Source of the DNA: Holophagaceae bacterium UBA706
GTDB taxonomy: Bacteria > Acidobacteriota > Holophagae > Holophagales > Holophagaceae
Assembly (NCBI GenBank): GCA_002298155.1
Contig: DBME01000414.1
Coordinates: forward strand, 6,260 to 16,203
DNA: 9,944 bases
Direction of reading: 5' to 3'
The notes beneath the pieces are model-generated. The model saw nothing but the letters and a program-made list of their open reading frames with translations. It was not told the origin of the DNA and searched no databases. This document shows, piece after piece, positions 1 to 7,536 of this stretch (positions are counted from its first letter, which is position 1; each line of letters begins with the position of its first letter). The position numbers and the translations under genes are program-made.

Positions 1-2
1 TG

Positions 3-548
3 CTGCCCCGCAGCACCCACACGCGCAATGCCCGCGAGGCCGCCAAGGGGCGCCAGCAGGGCCGGACGGTGGAGATCCAGCGGCTCATCGGACGGAGCCT
101 GCGCCAGGCCGTGGACCTCACGGCCCTGGGCGAGCTGCAGCTGACGCTGGACTGCGACGTGGTCAACGCCGACGGCGGCACTCGCTGCGCCTCCATCACC
201 GGGGCGTGGGTGGCCCTGGCCCTCGCGCTGAAGGCGCGCGGGCTGCTCGGAGCCCTGGCGTGCCAGGTGGCCGCGGTGAGCGTGGGGATCCTCGAAGGCC
301 GGCCCGAGCTCCGCCAGGGGCTCATCCTCGACCTGGAATACGAGGAGGACCACCGCGCCGCCGTGGACTGCAACCTGGTGGCCTCGCGGCCGATGGCCGG
401 AAGCCGTGAACTCTCCGTGGTCGAATTCCAGTCCACCGGCGAAGGCCGCAGCTTCAGCCGCCGGGAGGCCACGGACCTGCTGGACCTGGGGCTTCTGGGC
501 TGCGAATCCCTCATGGAGGCCCAGCTCAAGGCGACCGGCCTGGGATGA
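3..548 (+). CDS. rph: Ribonuclease PH, 5'-truncated by the window edge
   Basis: RNase PH is a phosphorolytic 3'-5' exoribonuclease that trims the 3' ends of tRNA precursors in the cytoplasm, using inorganic phosphate and releasing nucleoside diphosphates. The visible 181 residues begin at [16 protein letters not shown], which lines up with about residue 66 of the 238-residue E. coli enzyme, so roughly the first quarter, including the start, lies outside the window. Diagnostic blocks are [15 protein letters not shown] (its first Arg equals E. coli Arg86, a phosphate ligand), the [13 protein letters not shown] segment (its Arg equals Arg126), [10 protein letters not shown], and [15 protein letters not shown] carrying the conserved acidic residues. 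The C-terminal EFQSTGEG block is also typical. The family usually ends near here, so the 3' end is complete. The TGA stop overlaps the ATG of the patatin gene by 4 bp (ATGA), implying translational coupling. The family call is firm; the symbol follows directly from it. Confidence 0.96.
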   Translation: MPRSTHTRNAREAAKGRQQGRTVEIQRLIGRSLRQAVDLTALGELQLTLDCDVVNADGGTRCASITGAWVALALALKARGLLGALACQVAAVSVGILEGRPELRQGLILDLEYEEDHRAAVDCNLVASRPMAGSRELSVVEFQSTGEGRSFSRREATDLLDLGLLGCESLMEAQLKATGLG

Positions 549-3259
549 AGGCACCGTCCGCGTTCATCCTTCCGCTCCTGGCCCCGGCGCTCGCGCTGGC
601 GCAGGGCGCGACCTTCCAGGTGAAGGTCGTGCCGCCGGACATGGTCTTCACCTTCACGCCGAAGGTGGAGTTGCCCGGGCGCCCCAAGCTCGCCCTGGCC
701 TTGAGCGGAGGCGGCGCGCGCGGCGTGGCCCACATCGGCGTCTTCCAGCGCATGGAGGAGGTCGGCCTGCCCATCGACAGCGTCACCGGCACCAGCGCGG
801 GCGCGCTCATGGGCGCGCTCATGGCCGGCGGCTTCTCGGGGCGCGAGATCGAGGAGCTGTTCACGCGGGTCGATTTCAACCGCTCCTTCCTGGACCCTCT
901 GGGCCGGACCCTGGGCAGGACGCTCCAGGAGGACGAGTCGGAGAACGGGACCCTCATGTCCCTGCGGCTGGAGGCGGGTGTGCCGTCCTTCGCCCTGGCC
1001 CTGCGTGAAGGCGTCGAGATCCGCAAGACGCTGGAGGGGCTCATGGCCCGCGGGGCCTACTTCTCCGCCGGCAGCTTCGACGGGATGAAGTACCCGCTGC
1101 GCATCGTGGCCACCAACCTGGAGACGGGACACGGCAGGGTCTTCGACCGGGGGGATCTGGTCGAGGTGCTCCGGGCGTCCATGGCGGTGCCGGGGGCCTT
1201 CCGCCCCGTGGTCATCGACGGGCAGCCCTACGTGGACGGCGCCCTGGTCGAGAACCTGCCGGTGTTCATCGCCAAGGAGAACTTCCATCCCGACGTGACC
1301 GTCGCGGTGGACGTGAGCATGCCGTTCCAGAAGGCCACCGTCTCGAACTTCTTCTCCCTGGCGGCCCGGAGCCTGGACCTGGTGGTGGAGCGCCGCCAGT
1401 GGGAGAGTCGGGCCGCGGCTACGGTGGTGGTGAGGCCGGAGCTGCGCACCACGGACTTCCTCGAATACGGCAAGGAGCTCTCCTCCATGATCCAGGCCGG
1501 CAGGGCGGCCTTCGATGCCAAGCTGCCCGCACTGCGCGAGGCCATGCTGGGCAAGGTGGCCGAGAACGACCGGGTGCCTGCGCGCAGGGTCGAAGTCAAC
1601 TGCGTGCGGCCGCTGGAGGAGCGAGCAACGGCGCTCATCGCGCGGATCCTGCCGCCGGGCAAGGAGATCACCCGCCAGGACGTGCTGGTGGTCCTCCAGC
1701 AGCTGATGCTCCACGGCTGGGCCAAGGACGCGCGGGCCTCGGTGGATGGGGAGGTGCTCCGCATCGACGTGACCCCCTTCAGCCGGATCCGCACCGTCTC
1801 CATCCAGGGCTCGGAGCGCCTGGTCAAGCGCCTCGAAGGGGAGGCCCGGGCCCGGTTCGCACCCGGAGACGCGTTCAATCCCGAGGACTTCGGAACCTTC
1901 CTGAGCGGGTTCGTGCACCACCTGGTCAGCGAAGGCACGCCCCTGGTGGACGTGCGGGGATCGAACTTCGACGACGCCACGGGTGAGCTCTTCTTCCTGG
2001 TGCGGGAGCCTCGCATCCGCGACATCCGGATCAAGGACGCGCGGGGCGAGTACGAATCCGCCTACCTGAGCCGCATCCTCGCCAAGGAACGCGGCGACAT
2101 CGTCCACACCGCCCGCCTGCGCAACAGCCTCGACCTCGCCGAGCGCCGCCTGCACCTCTCGGAGCTGCGTGCCCAGGTCAAGCCTGCGCCGGGCACGGAG
2201 GACGCGGACCTCGAGCTGGTTCCGGTGCATCATCGGGCCATGGCGGTGGACCTGAGTCTGGGGTTCGAATCGCGCCTGGGCACCTCCACGGGCCTCACGT
2301 ACCGCACCGAGAACTTCGGCGGCTTCGGGGTCGAGGGCGTGCTTTCCGCCGCGCGCAACCGGCTCCAGCAGCAGGGCTCCATCGCCCTTCAGGGGCCCGT
2401 GTTCACGCAGTTCCCGGGTTTCGCCATGGAGTTCTGGGCCTCGTCCTTCCGCCAGCGAATGGACCGGCCCCTGCTCTTCGCCGCGACGGAATTCCCCGAC
2501 GGCGGGGACGGCGGGGTGATCACGACGCAGGATCTGGGCGCCGGGGGCTACGTGCGCTGCGGCAACCTGGGGCAGGGCAAGATCGAACTGGCCGGAACCT
2601 GGCGCGAGGCGGCCTACGCCGGCGCCGGGCCGCGGATCCTCCGCCACGAACGCACCGCGGAACTTTCCATCGAATGGGACAACTTCGACCGCCACACCTT
2701 CCCCCGGGAAGGCCTGCTCCTGCGGGGGCGCTACGGCGTCGGCGAGTCCCTGCCCGGCCTGGAACCCCACGGCACCTTCCGCTTCGGCTACATGCGGACC
2801 CGGGGCATCACCACCTTCGGTTCGAGCCGCGCCGACGCCAACCTCGGCCTGGATCTGGACCTGGAATGGGGCTACGGCAACGCGCTACCGGTGGACCGAT
2901 ACTGGAACCTGGGCGGCCCCTCCTTCCTGGTGGGTTCCCAGGCCCTCAGCCTCCAGGCGCCGGACTTCGCCGTGGCGCGCTTCGGCATTCCGCTGAGGGT
3001 GGCCGGTCCCCTGGGGCTCTCCTTCCAGGTGGTGCCCAGGGTGGACTACGCCGTGGTCGGCGCAACGGGCGCCGAGATGTTCCGCAATCCCCGCGCCCTG
3101 GGCACGGGGCTCGTGGTGCGCACGATCTTCGCCCGGTTCTACGTGGAGCTGGCCTACGGCTTCCTCAGGACGTACCAGCCCGGAACCGGCTGGTCCTCGG
3201 CCACCGGCTCCTTCAACGCCCTGATCGGGACCCAGCCCTTCGACTTCTGGAAACGCTGA
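545..3259 (+). CDS. Exported patatin-like phospholipase fused to POTRA repeats and Omp85-type beta-barrel (type Vd autotransporter, PlpD-like)
   Basis: This 904-residue protein begins with a signal peptide (about residues 1-19, hydrophobic [13 protein letters not shown], likely cleaved near AQG). A patatin lipase domain follows at about 48-340. It has the oxyanion-hole motif GGGARG (55-60), the nucleophile in GTSAG (Ser84) and the catalytic DGA (Asp231), so the Ser-Asp dyad is intact and lipid acyl hydrolase activity is expected. Residues about 348-562 read as three successive POTRA-like units of roughly 70 residues. The last part, about 565-904, is an outer-membrane barrel of the Omp85/BamA superfamily, including the typical block [13 protein letters not shown]. 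In PlpD of Pseudomonas, the known relative (about 728 residues), the barrel exports the patatin domain to the cell surface; the same route is inferred here. The ATG was chosen because it overlaps the rph stop and is followed at once by the signal peptide. The stop overlaps the next start by 1 bp. Substrate and biological role are not visible. Confidence 0.93.
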   Translation: MKAPSAFILPLLAPALALAQGATFQVKVVPPDMVFTFTPKVELPGRPKLALALSGGGARGVAHIGVFQRMEEVGLPIDSVTGTSAGALMGALMAGGFSGREIEELFTRVDFNRSFLDPLGRTLGRTLQEDESENGTLMSLRLEAGVPSFALALREGVEIRKTLEGLMARGAYFSAGSFDGMKYPLRIVATNLETGHGRVFDRGDLVEVLRASMAVPGAFRPVVIDGQPYVDGALVENLPVFIAKENFHPDVTVAVDVSMPFQKATVSNFFSLAARSLDLVVERRQWESRAAATVVVRPELRTTDFLEYGKELSSMIQAGRAAFDAKLPALREAMLGKVAENDRVPARRVEVNCVRPLEERATALIARILPPGKEITRQDVLVVLQQLMLHGWAKDARASVDGEVLRIDVTPFSRIRTVSIQGSERLVKRLEGEARARFAPGDAFNPEDFGTFLSGFVHHLVSEGTPLVDVRGSNFDDATGELFFLVREPRIRDIRIKDARGEYESAYLSRILAKERGDIVHTARLRNSLDLAERRLHLSELRAQVKPAPGTEDADLELVPVHHRAMAVDLSLGFESRLGTSTGLTYRTENFGGFGVEGVLSAARNRLQQQGSIALQGPVFTQFPGFAMEFWASSFRQRMDRPLLFAATEFPDGGDGGVITTQDLGAGGYVRCGNLGQGKIELAGTWREAAYAGAGPRILRHERTAELSIEWDNFDRHTFPREGLLLRGRYGVGESLPGLEPHGTFRFGYMRTRGITTFGSSRADANLGLDLDLEWGYGNALPVDRYWNLGGPSFLVGSQALSLQAPDFAVARFGIPLRVAGPLGLSFQVVPRVDYAVVGATGAEMFRNPRALGTGLVVRTIFARFYVELAYGFLRTYQPGTGWSSATGSFNALIGTQPFDFWKR

Positions 3260-4167
3260 TGGGCACCGGCAGGACCTTCGCCTCCATCCTCCTGCGGGAA
3301 CAGGGGGCCTACCTGGGGCGGAGCCGGAGCGGCTGGGCTCCGCACCTGGAGGCCATCCGGAGCTTCCTGGGCGAGGGCCTGGCGGAGGGGCCCGGGCCCG
3401 CCCTGATCCTGGGCGCCGGTTCGGGCCTGGAAGTGCCCTGGGCGCTCGCTCCCCCGGGCACCGTGGGCTGGGATGCGGACCCGTTGAGCCGCGCGAGGAC
3501 CTGCCTGCGTCACCGCATCTGGCCGCCCTGGGTCTTCGAGGACCTCACGGGCGGCATGCGGGACTTGTGGGAAACGGCCCAGCGCACGGTGCGCCAGCCG
3601 TGGTCGGGAAGGGTGCGGGCCACCCGGGCCACGTCCCGGCGGCTGGCCGGACTGGTGCGTTCGCTGGATCCGGTGGCGGCGCCCCTGGAGGCCTGGCTCG
3701 GCGCGCACCGCCCCGGACTCATCCTCTCCGCCAACGTCATGGGCCAGTTCGGCGTTCTGGCACAGCGCACCGTGGAGAAGGCCTTCCGGGGATCCTCGCC
3801 CTGGTCCGCCGAGGAGGAGGATCCCCTGGACGAGGCCCTGCGGGAATGGACAGCACGGGCGGTGGAGGCCCACCTGCGGGTGCTCGGCGCCACCGGGGCC
3901 GAGCTGTTGCTGGTGCACGACCGGGGGGTCATCTTCGGCGACGTCCGGGTCACCCTGGGTCCCCTCCGGGAGCCCTGGACGGCTCAGCTGGAGGCCGCGG
4001 GGGTCCTGGAGGCCGACGATCCCCTGGGCGGCGTGGACGTGGCCGGGTTCTTCCGGGAGCGGGAGATCGCCTGCCACCGCCGGTGGCTGTGGCGGGTCGC
4101 CCCGGGCCAGACCCACGTGATGGAGGCGCTCCGGGTCCGGGGTCGGGCACTCCGGAATCCCGCGTGA
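3259..4167 (+). CDS. SAM-dependent methyltransferase-like protein of unknown role
   Basis: I do not recognise a named family for this 302-residue protein. The sequence looks like a class I (Rossmann) methyltransferase. A hydrophobic strand leads into a glycine-rich loop, ALILGAGSGLEVPWAL (48-63; motif I form GxGxG). It is followed by GTVGWDADPLSRAR (67-80), where the acidic residues at the end of the second strand would contact the SAM ribose. LILSANVMGQFG (154-165) could be the motif IV strand, and ELLLVHDRGVIFGD (215-228) a later strand. No signal peptide or membrane segment is seen, so it is probably cytoplasmic. Its ATG overlaps the patatin stop by one base (TGATG), and a weak GGA lies 9-10 bases upstream, so it is likely translated by coupling from the patatin message. 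A longer reading frame upstream in the same frame overlaps the patatin gene and is rejected. Substrate is unknown; a non-enzymatic Rossmann protein is the alternative. Confidence 0.75.
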   Translation: MGTGRTFASILLREQGAYLGRSRSGWAPHLEAIRSFLGEGLAEGPGPALILGAGSGLEVPWALAPPGTVGWDADPLSRARTCLRHRIWPPWVFEDLTGGMRDLWETAQRTVRQPWSGRVRATRATSRRLAGLVRSLDPVAAPLEAWLGAHRPGLILSANVMGQFGVLAQRTVEKAFRGSSPWSAEEEDPLDEALREWTARAVEAHLRVLGATGAELLLVHDRGVIFGDVRVTLGPLREPWTAQLEAAGVLEADDPLGGVDVAGFFREREIACHRRWLWRVAPGQTHVMEALRVRGRALRNPA

Positions 4168-4180
4168 TCCCGGAGCCGGG

Positions 4181-4212
4181 GCCGGACTTCCGTCACCACA
4201 TTCCCGTCCGGC
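4181..4212 (+). repeat. Inverted repeat (7-bp arms, 18-base loop)
   Basis: GCCGGAC at 4181-4187 is the exact reverse complement of GTCCGGC at 4206-4212, with an 18-base loop. It starts 13 bases after the methyltransferase-like gene stop, where a transcript end or a regulator-binding site would be expected. No T run follows directly, so it is not a classical intrinsic terminator. In such GC-rich DNA a 7-bp palindrome can also occur by chance. Confidence 0.35.
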
Positions 4213-4236
4213 TGGTTCGGCGGGGCATTCCTGCGT

Positions 4237-4242
4237 CATAAT
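4237..4242 (+). promoter_or_regulatory. Possible -10 element of the transporter gene promoter
   Basis: CATAAT differs from the sigma-70 consensus TATAAT at one base, lies about 30 bases before the transporter ATG and begins an AT-rich stretch that is exceptional in this window. No convincing -35 hexamer is seen 16-18 bases upstream, so this may be a weak or activator-dependent promoter. The call rests on position and composition only. Confidence 0.35.
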
Positions 4243-4272
4243 CCAGGTTCGGGTTGTTTTTATTGGGGCCAT

Positions 4273-6234
4273 ATGGCTGATTTCCGTCGTCTTCTTCTGG
4301 GTCGCCGTCTGGCTAGCGACGAGACCCACGCCACCAAGATCAGCAATCCGATCGCCCTCGCGGTTTTCTCCTCGGACGCGCTCTCCTCGGTGGCGTACGC
4401 CACGCAGGAGATCATGGCTTCGCTGTCCACGGCCGTCGGCCATGGCGCGGGCGTGGTGGTGGCCGGAACCGCGGCCGCGGCGGTGTTCGGCATGGCGGTG
4501 CCCGTGGCCATCGGCATCACCCTGCTGCTGTTGATCCTCGCCTTCAGCTACCGCCAGACGATCCTGGAATACCCGGGCGGCGGCGGCGCCTACATCGTGG
4601 CCAAGGAGAACCTCGGCGAGACCGCGGCCCAGACCGCGGGAGCCTCGCTGCTGGTGGACTACATCCTGACGGTGGCCGTGTCCGTGTCCTCGGGCATCGC
4701 CGCCATCACCGCGGCCGTGCCGGCACTGCAGGGCTACAACGTCTCCCTCACGCTCCTGGCCATCGCCTTCATCGCCACCGCCAACCTCCGGGGCGTCAAG
4801 GAGAGCGGCGCCCTGTTCTCCATCCCGACCTACGGCTTCCTCATCTCCATCCTGGGCATGATCGCCATCGGCTTCGTGCGCTGGGCCGCGGGCGCGGGCC
4901 CGGCGGTGGACCACGCCCTGACGCCTTCGCCCGAGCAGATCCAGGCTGCCGCCCACCAGGCGCCCCATCTGGCGGGTCTGGCCCTGGTGTGGGTCTTCAT
5001 GCGCGCCTATTCCGCGGGCTGCACGGCCCTCACCGGCGTGGAGGCCATCTCCAACGGCGTGCCCGTCTTCAAGGATCCCCCCGGCAAGAACGCGGCCAAG
5101 ACGATGATCTGGATGGTCTTCCTGCTGGGCACCATGTTCCTGGGCATCACGCTCCTGAGCCACCATTTCAACGTCATCTACCGCCACAGCCTGGACCCGA
5201 CGCTGGTGCAGGAGACCCTCCTGTCCAACCTCTCACGCCAGGTGCTGGGCGTGAACGGCGTGCTCGTGAACATGCCGGGCAAGGTCTACTACTACGTCGT
5301 CCAGGGGTTCACCTTCGCCATCCTGGTGGTGGCCGCCAACACGGCCTACGCCGACTTCCCGCGCCTCGCGGCCCTGCAGGCCAAGGACGGGTTCCTGCCC
5401 AACCAGTTCACCAGCATGGGCGACCGGCTGGTCTTCTCCAACGGCATCTTCATCCTCTCCGTGCTGGCCGGGGTCCTCGTCCTGGTGTTCCACGCCAACA
5501 CCGACATGCTGCTGCCCCTCTACGCCCTGGGCGTCTTCCTGGGGTTCAGCATCAGCCAGACCGGCATGGTGATGCACTGGTACCGCAAGAAGGGACCCCA
5601 CTGGAAGATCAAGATGGCGATCAACGGCGTGGGCGCCTGCGCCGCCTCCGTGGTCATGCTCGACATCGCCATCACGAAGTTCATGGGCGGCGCCTGGATC
5701 GTGGCGGCTCTCGTGCCCATCCTCGTGGCGACCTTCTTCAACATCCACCGCCACTACATCCGCGTGAAATCCACGCTCGCCGCCAGCCGCACCGATGCCT
5801 TCCTGTCCAGCAAGCATCACGCGATCGTGCTGGTTTCGGGGCTCCACGCCGGCGTCGTGCAGGCCCTGGCCTACGGCCGCCTCATCAGCGGCAACCGCGT
5901 GGAGGCTCTGACCGTGGACCTGGGTTCCGACGGCTTCCACGAGAGCAAGGCCATCCAGAAGCTGCGCGCGGACTGGGCATACTACGGCATGGGCGTGCCC
6001 TTGCGCAGCGTGCCCAGCCCCTACCGCAAGGTGGTCGAACCCATCCTCGAGGAGGTGGACCGCTTCCGCCTGGCCGAACCCGAGGTGTGCCTCACCATCA
6101 TCCTGCCGGAGTTCGTCACCTCGAAGTGGTGGCAGCGGGTCCTGCACAACCAGATGGCGTTCCGCATCAAGGCGGCGCTGATGCTCAAGCCCGGGGTGAT
6201 CGTCACGTCGGTCCGGATGCACCTGCCCGACTGA
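4273..6234 (+). CDS. APC-superfamily transporter of the KimA (K+/H+ symporter) type
   Basis: This 653-residue integral membrane protein has about 12 hydrophobic segments (roughly residues 28-490) and a soluble cytoplasmic C-terminal domain (about 500-653). Recalled Bacillus subtilis KimA (YdaO, about 607 residues), a high-affinity potassium-proton importer, matches block by block. Matching segments include SSDALSSVAYATQE (33-46), YPGGGGAYIVAKENLGE (100-116), SLLVDYILTVAVS (125-137), CTALTGVEAISN (250-261), LYALGVFLGFSISQTGM (416-432) and the C-terminal HNQMAFRIKAAL (625-636). KimA Asp36 and Tyr43, reported in the K+ site, correspond to Asp35 and Tyr42 here. KimA C-terminal domains bind c-di-AMP in Bacillus; whether this one does cannot be judged. 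The ATG was chosen because the start aligns with KimA; a weak GGGG lies 4 bases upstream. The gene stands alone between a promoter-like gap and a convergent operon. Older pipelines would label it amino acid permease; potassium uptake is the better guess but unproven. Confidence 0.9.
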   Translation: MADFRRLLLGRRLASDETHATKISNPIALAVFSSDALSSVAYATQEIMASLSTAVGHGAGVVVAGTAAAAVFGMAVPVAIGITLLLLILAFSYRQTILEYPGGGGAYIVAKENLGETAAQTAGASLLVDYILTVAVSVSSGIAAITAAVPALQGYNVSLTLLAIAFIATANLRGVKESGALFSIPTYGFLISILGMIAIGFVRWAAGAGPAVDHALTPSPEQIQAAAHQAPHLAGLALVWVFMRAYSAGCTALTGVEAISNGVPVFKDPPGKNAAKTMIWMVFLLGTMFLGITLLSHHFNVIYRHSLDPTLVQETLLSNLSRQVLGVNGVLVNMPGKVYYYVVQGFTFAILVVAANTAYADFPRLAALQAKDGFLPNQFTSMGDRLVFSNGIFILSVLAGVLVLVFHANTDMLLPLYALGVFLGFSISQTGMVMHWYRKKGPHWKIKMAINGVGACAASVVMLDIAITKFMGGAWIVAALVPILVATFFNIHRHYIRVKSTLAASRTDAFLSSKHHAIVLVSGLHAGVVQALAYGRLISGNRVEALTVDLGSDGFHESKAIQKLRADWAYYGMGVPLRSVPSPYRKVVEPILEEVDRFRLAEPEVCLTIILPEFVTSKWWQRVLHNQMAFRIKAALMLKPGVIVTSVRMHLPD

Positions 6235-6828
6235 TCAGTCCCGCCAGCACATGAAGCGCGGCGCGGGGGCGGCCTTGGCCGCTTCCGCCACGCGGGCCTT
6301 GTCAAGGCCCCGCAGGAAGCCCGGGTTGCCCACCCAGACCTTGTTGAAATGGAACGTGTGCATTTCGTCGAGGGCCTCTTCGGCGTCCCAGCCCTGGACC
6401 ACCATGCGGTAGACGGCGGCGTTGTAGCCCGTGCGGTCCCGCCCCTGGGCGCAGTGGATGAACACGGGCCAGTTGGCGGGGTCGTTCATGATCTTCAGGA
6501 AGGCCGCCACGTGCGCCTCGGTGGGGCTGAAGGCGAAGGACGGTATGCGGAGGTACTTGAGGCCGGTGCCGCGCAGAAGCTCCAGGTCGTCGTGGTCGTG
6601 CCGGAAGCTCACGACGGTCTTCGCCCCCATCTTCTCCAGGTTCCGGAAGCCTTCGGCGGTGGGCTGGGCGCCACGCCACAGGGCCTGGTCCACCCGGGCG
6701 AAATTCTCCACGCCCGGCACGCAGTCGTCGCAGGGGGTGACGGCGGCGTGGTGGGGCCCGTCCGCGCCCATGGGCTGCGCCGAAGCCAGGGCGAGCGCCC
6801 CGAGGAGGAGCCAGGTTCCATGCTTCAT
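6235..6828 (-). CDS. Exported cysteine-dependent protein tyrosine/dual-specificity phosphatase
   Basis: This 197-residue protein has a signal peptide (1 to about 17: MKHGTWLLLGALALASAQ), so it should act in the periplasm or outside. The signature P-loop is HCAQGRDRTG (125-134), the HCx5R form with nucleophile Cys126 and Arg132. The Asp two places before the Arg-containing end resembles the HCxxGxDRTG loops of bacterial tyrosine and phosphoinositide phosphatases. Upstream, LWRGAQPTAEGFRNLEKMGAK is of the kind seen in the bacterial putative-phosphatase (DSP-like) family, followed by TVVSFRHDHDD. No clear general-acid Asp is seen about 30 residues before Cys126, where dual-specificity enzymes usually carry it (KYLRIPSFAFSP instead). 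The ATG overlaps the stop of the RDD-like gene by 4 bp (ATGA), placing it last in the four-gene cluster. Its stop abuts the transporter stop on the other strand. The phosphatase fold is firm; the substrate (phosphotyrosine, inositol phosphate, lipid or polymer) is unknown. Confidence 0.9.
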   Translation of the reverse strand: MKHGTWLLLGALALASAQPMGADGPHHAAVTPCDDCVPGVENFARVDQALWRGAQPTAEGFRNLEKMGAKTVVSFRHDHDDLELLRGTGLKYLRIPSFAFSPTEAHVAAFLKIMNDPANWPVFIHCAQGRDRTGYNAAVYRMVVQGWDAEEALDEMHTFHFNKVWVGNPGFLRGLDKARVAEAAKAAPAPRFMCWRD

Positions 6829-7532
6829 CGCATCCTCGCGTAGGGCATCTGCAGGATCTCCTGGCCGGAAAGCAGCTCCGCCAGGGTCCGATGGTCCGGC
6901 GTGAGGACCATGCAGAAGAACGAAATGGGGAAGGCGCCCGCGGAGACGAGGTACAGCAGGGAGAAGGCCATCCTCCGCTCCGGCTGGTCCGTATCCACGG
7001 CCAGGCGCAGGAGGCCCATCATGGGCGACTGGCCCACCAGCACGAGGGGCACCATGAGGAAGGCCCAGGCCACCGTGGCGTGCACCGGCAGCAGGTAGGG
7101 CCAGAATTCCGCGTAGACCCTTGAAGGGCCGGCGCCGCAGGCGAGGCAGGCCACCAGCGTCAGGAAGGCGTTGATGCCGACCAGGGCGAGGAACTCGGCG
7201 CCCTCCATCTTCACGACCGGCCAGAAGGAATCCAGGAGATCGCCGTCGGCCGCCGGGGGCGCCTTGTCCTCCATGTCCAGGGCGGGCAGCGGGCCCTCGT
7301 CCTGGAGGGCCTCCATGGGTTCGAGGATCGTCAGGGGCTCCACGCGGCCCAGGGCCGGCGCGGAGATGCCCACCTTCTCCTCCCGAGGGGCGGGGGCGGC
7401 GTGGAGGGCGCTGGCCTGGAAGAGGAGGGGCCTGGGCAACGCCCGGCGAGGAAGGGCCAGACCGCACACCGGGCACTCCATGGCCAGGGGCGTCAGGCGG
7501 GTGTGGCAGCTCGGGCAGGGGGGGCGGTTCAC
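6825..7532 (-). CDS. Zinc-ribbon and RDD-like membrane protein
   Basis: With the GTG start at 7532 the protein has 235 residues. The N-terminus holds two CxxC pairs, CPSC (6-9) and CPVC (20-23), a small zinc ribbon. A Pro/Ala/acid-rich linker follows (about 30-105), then three hydrophobic segments (about 113-134, 146-167, 188-211). GQSPMMGLLRLAVDTDQPERR (168-188) and DHRTLAELLSGQEIL (213-227) match the second half of the RDD family in pattern, but the family's Arg and Asp in the first helix (here EFLALVGINAF) and the later conserved Arg are not evident, so it is a divergent member. RDD proteins are poorly understood; some act in ion transport. Start choice is uncertain: GTG at 7532 lies 4 bases after the TPR gene stop and puts the zinc ribbon at the N-terminus, while GTG at 7571 would add 13 residues and overlap the TPR gene. 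Neither has a good ribosome-binding site. The 3' end overlaps the phosphatase start by 4 bp. Confidence 0.8.
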   Translation of the reverse strand: MNRPPCPSCHTRLTPLAMECPVCGLALPRRALPRPLLFQASALHAAPAPREEKVGISAPALGRVEPLTILEPMEALQDEGPLPALDMEDKAPPAADGDLLDSFWPVVKMEGAEFLALVGINAFLTLVACLACGAGPSRVYAEFWPYLLPVHATVAWAFLMVPLVLVGQSPMMGLLRLAVDTDQPERRMAFSLLYLVSAGAFPISFFCMVLTPDHRTLAELLSGQEILQMPYARMR

Positions 7533-7536
7533 GTGA

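Larger units (their letters stand above)
4168..4272. other. Intergenic region before the transporter gene
   Basis: This 105-bp gap is the only sizeable non-coding stretch between complete genes in the window. Its left half is GC-rich and holds an inverted repeat with 7-bp arms. Its right half, 4236-4265, is strikingly AT-rich for this genome (CATAAT, then TTGTTTTTATT). It is the natural place for the end of the rph transcript and for the promoter of the transporter gene. It is too short for, and does not resemble, the ydaO-type c-di-AMP riboswitch that precedes kimA in Bacillus. Confidence 0.7.

Noticed and set aside
526..2034. Minus-strand frames opposite the patatin gene (526-1044 and 1228-2034)
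   Set aside because: Ser/Arg/Thr-rich complementary-strand translations without domains, lying under a gene with intact catalytic motifs.
4181..4212. Intrinsic terminator after the methyltransferase-like gene
   Set aside because: The stem is only 7 bp with an 18-base loop, and no T run follows; kept only as an inverted repeat.
4168..4272. ydaO-type c-di-AMP riboswitch
   Set aside because: The gap is shorter than a complete ydaO element and I see none of its conserved helices, only one short inverted repeat.
3154..5187. 677-codon open frame on the minus strand opposite the methyltransferase-like and transporter genes
   Set aside because: The translation is low-complexity, rich in His, Gly, Arg and Asp, with no domain. 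It spans the end of the patatin gene, an intergenic gap and two well-supported plus-strand genes. It is a frame opened by high GC content.
4989..6254. 421-codon plus-strand frame inside the transporter gene
   Set aside because: Arg/Gly/His/Pro-rich shadow of the KimA-like gene, which has full-length family similarity in its own frame.
6235..7476. 413-codon minus-strand frame that would fuse extra sequence to the phosphatase
   Set aside because: The upstream part is a shadow of the zinc-ribbon/RDD gene. The ATG at 6828 with signal peptide and ATGA overlap gives a coherent protein start.
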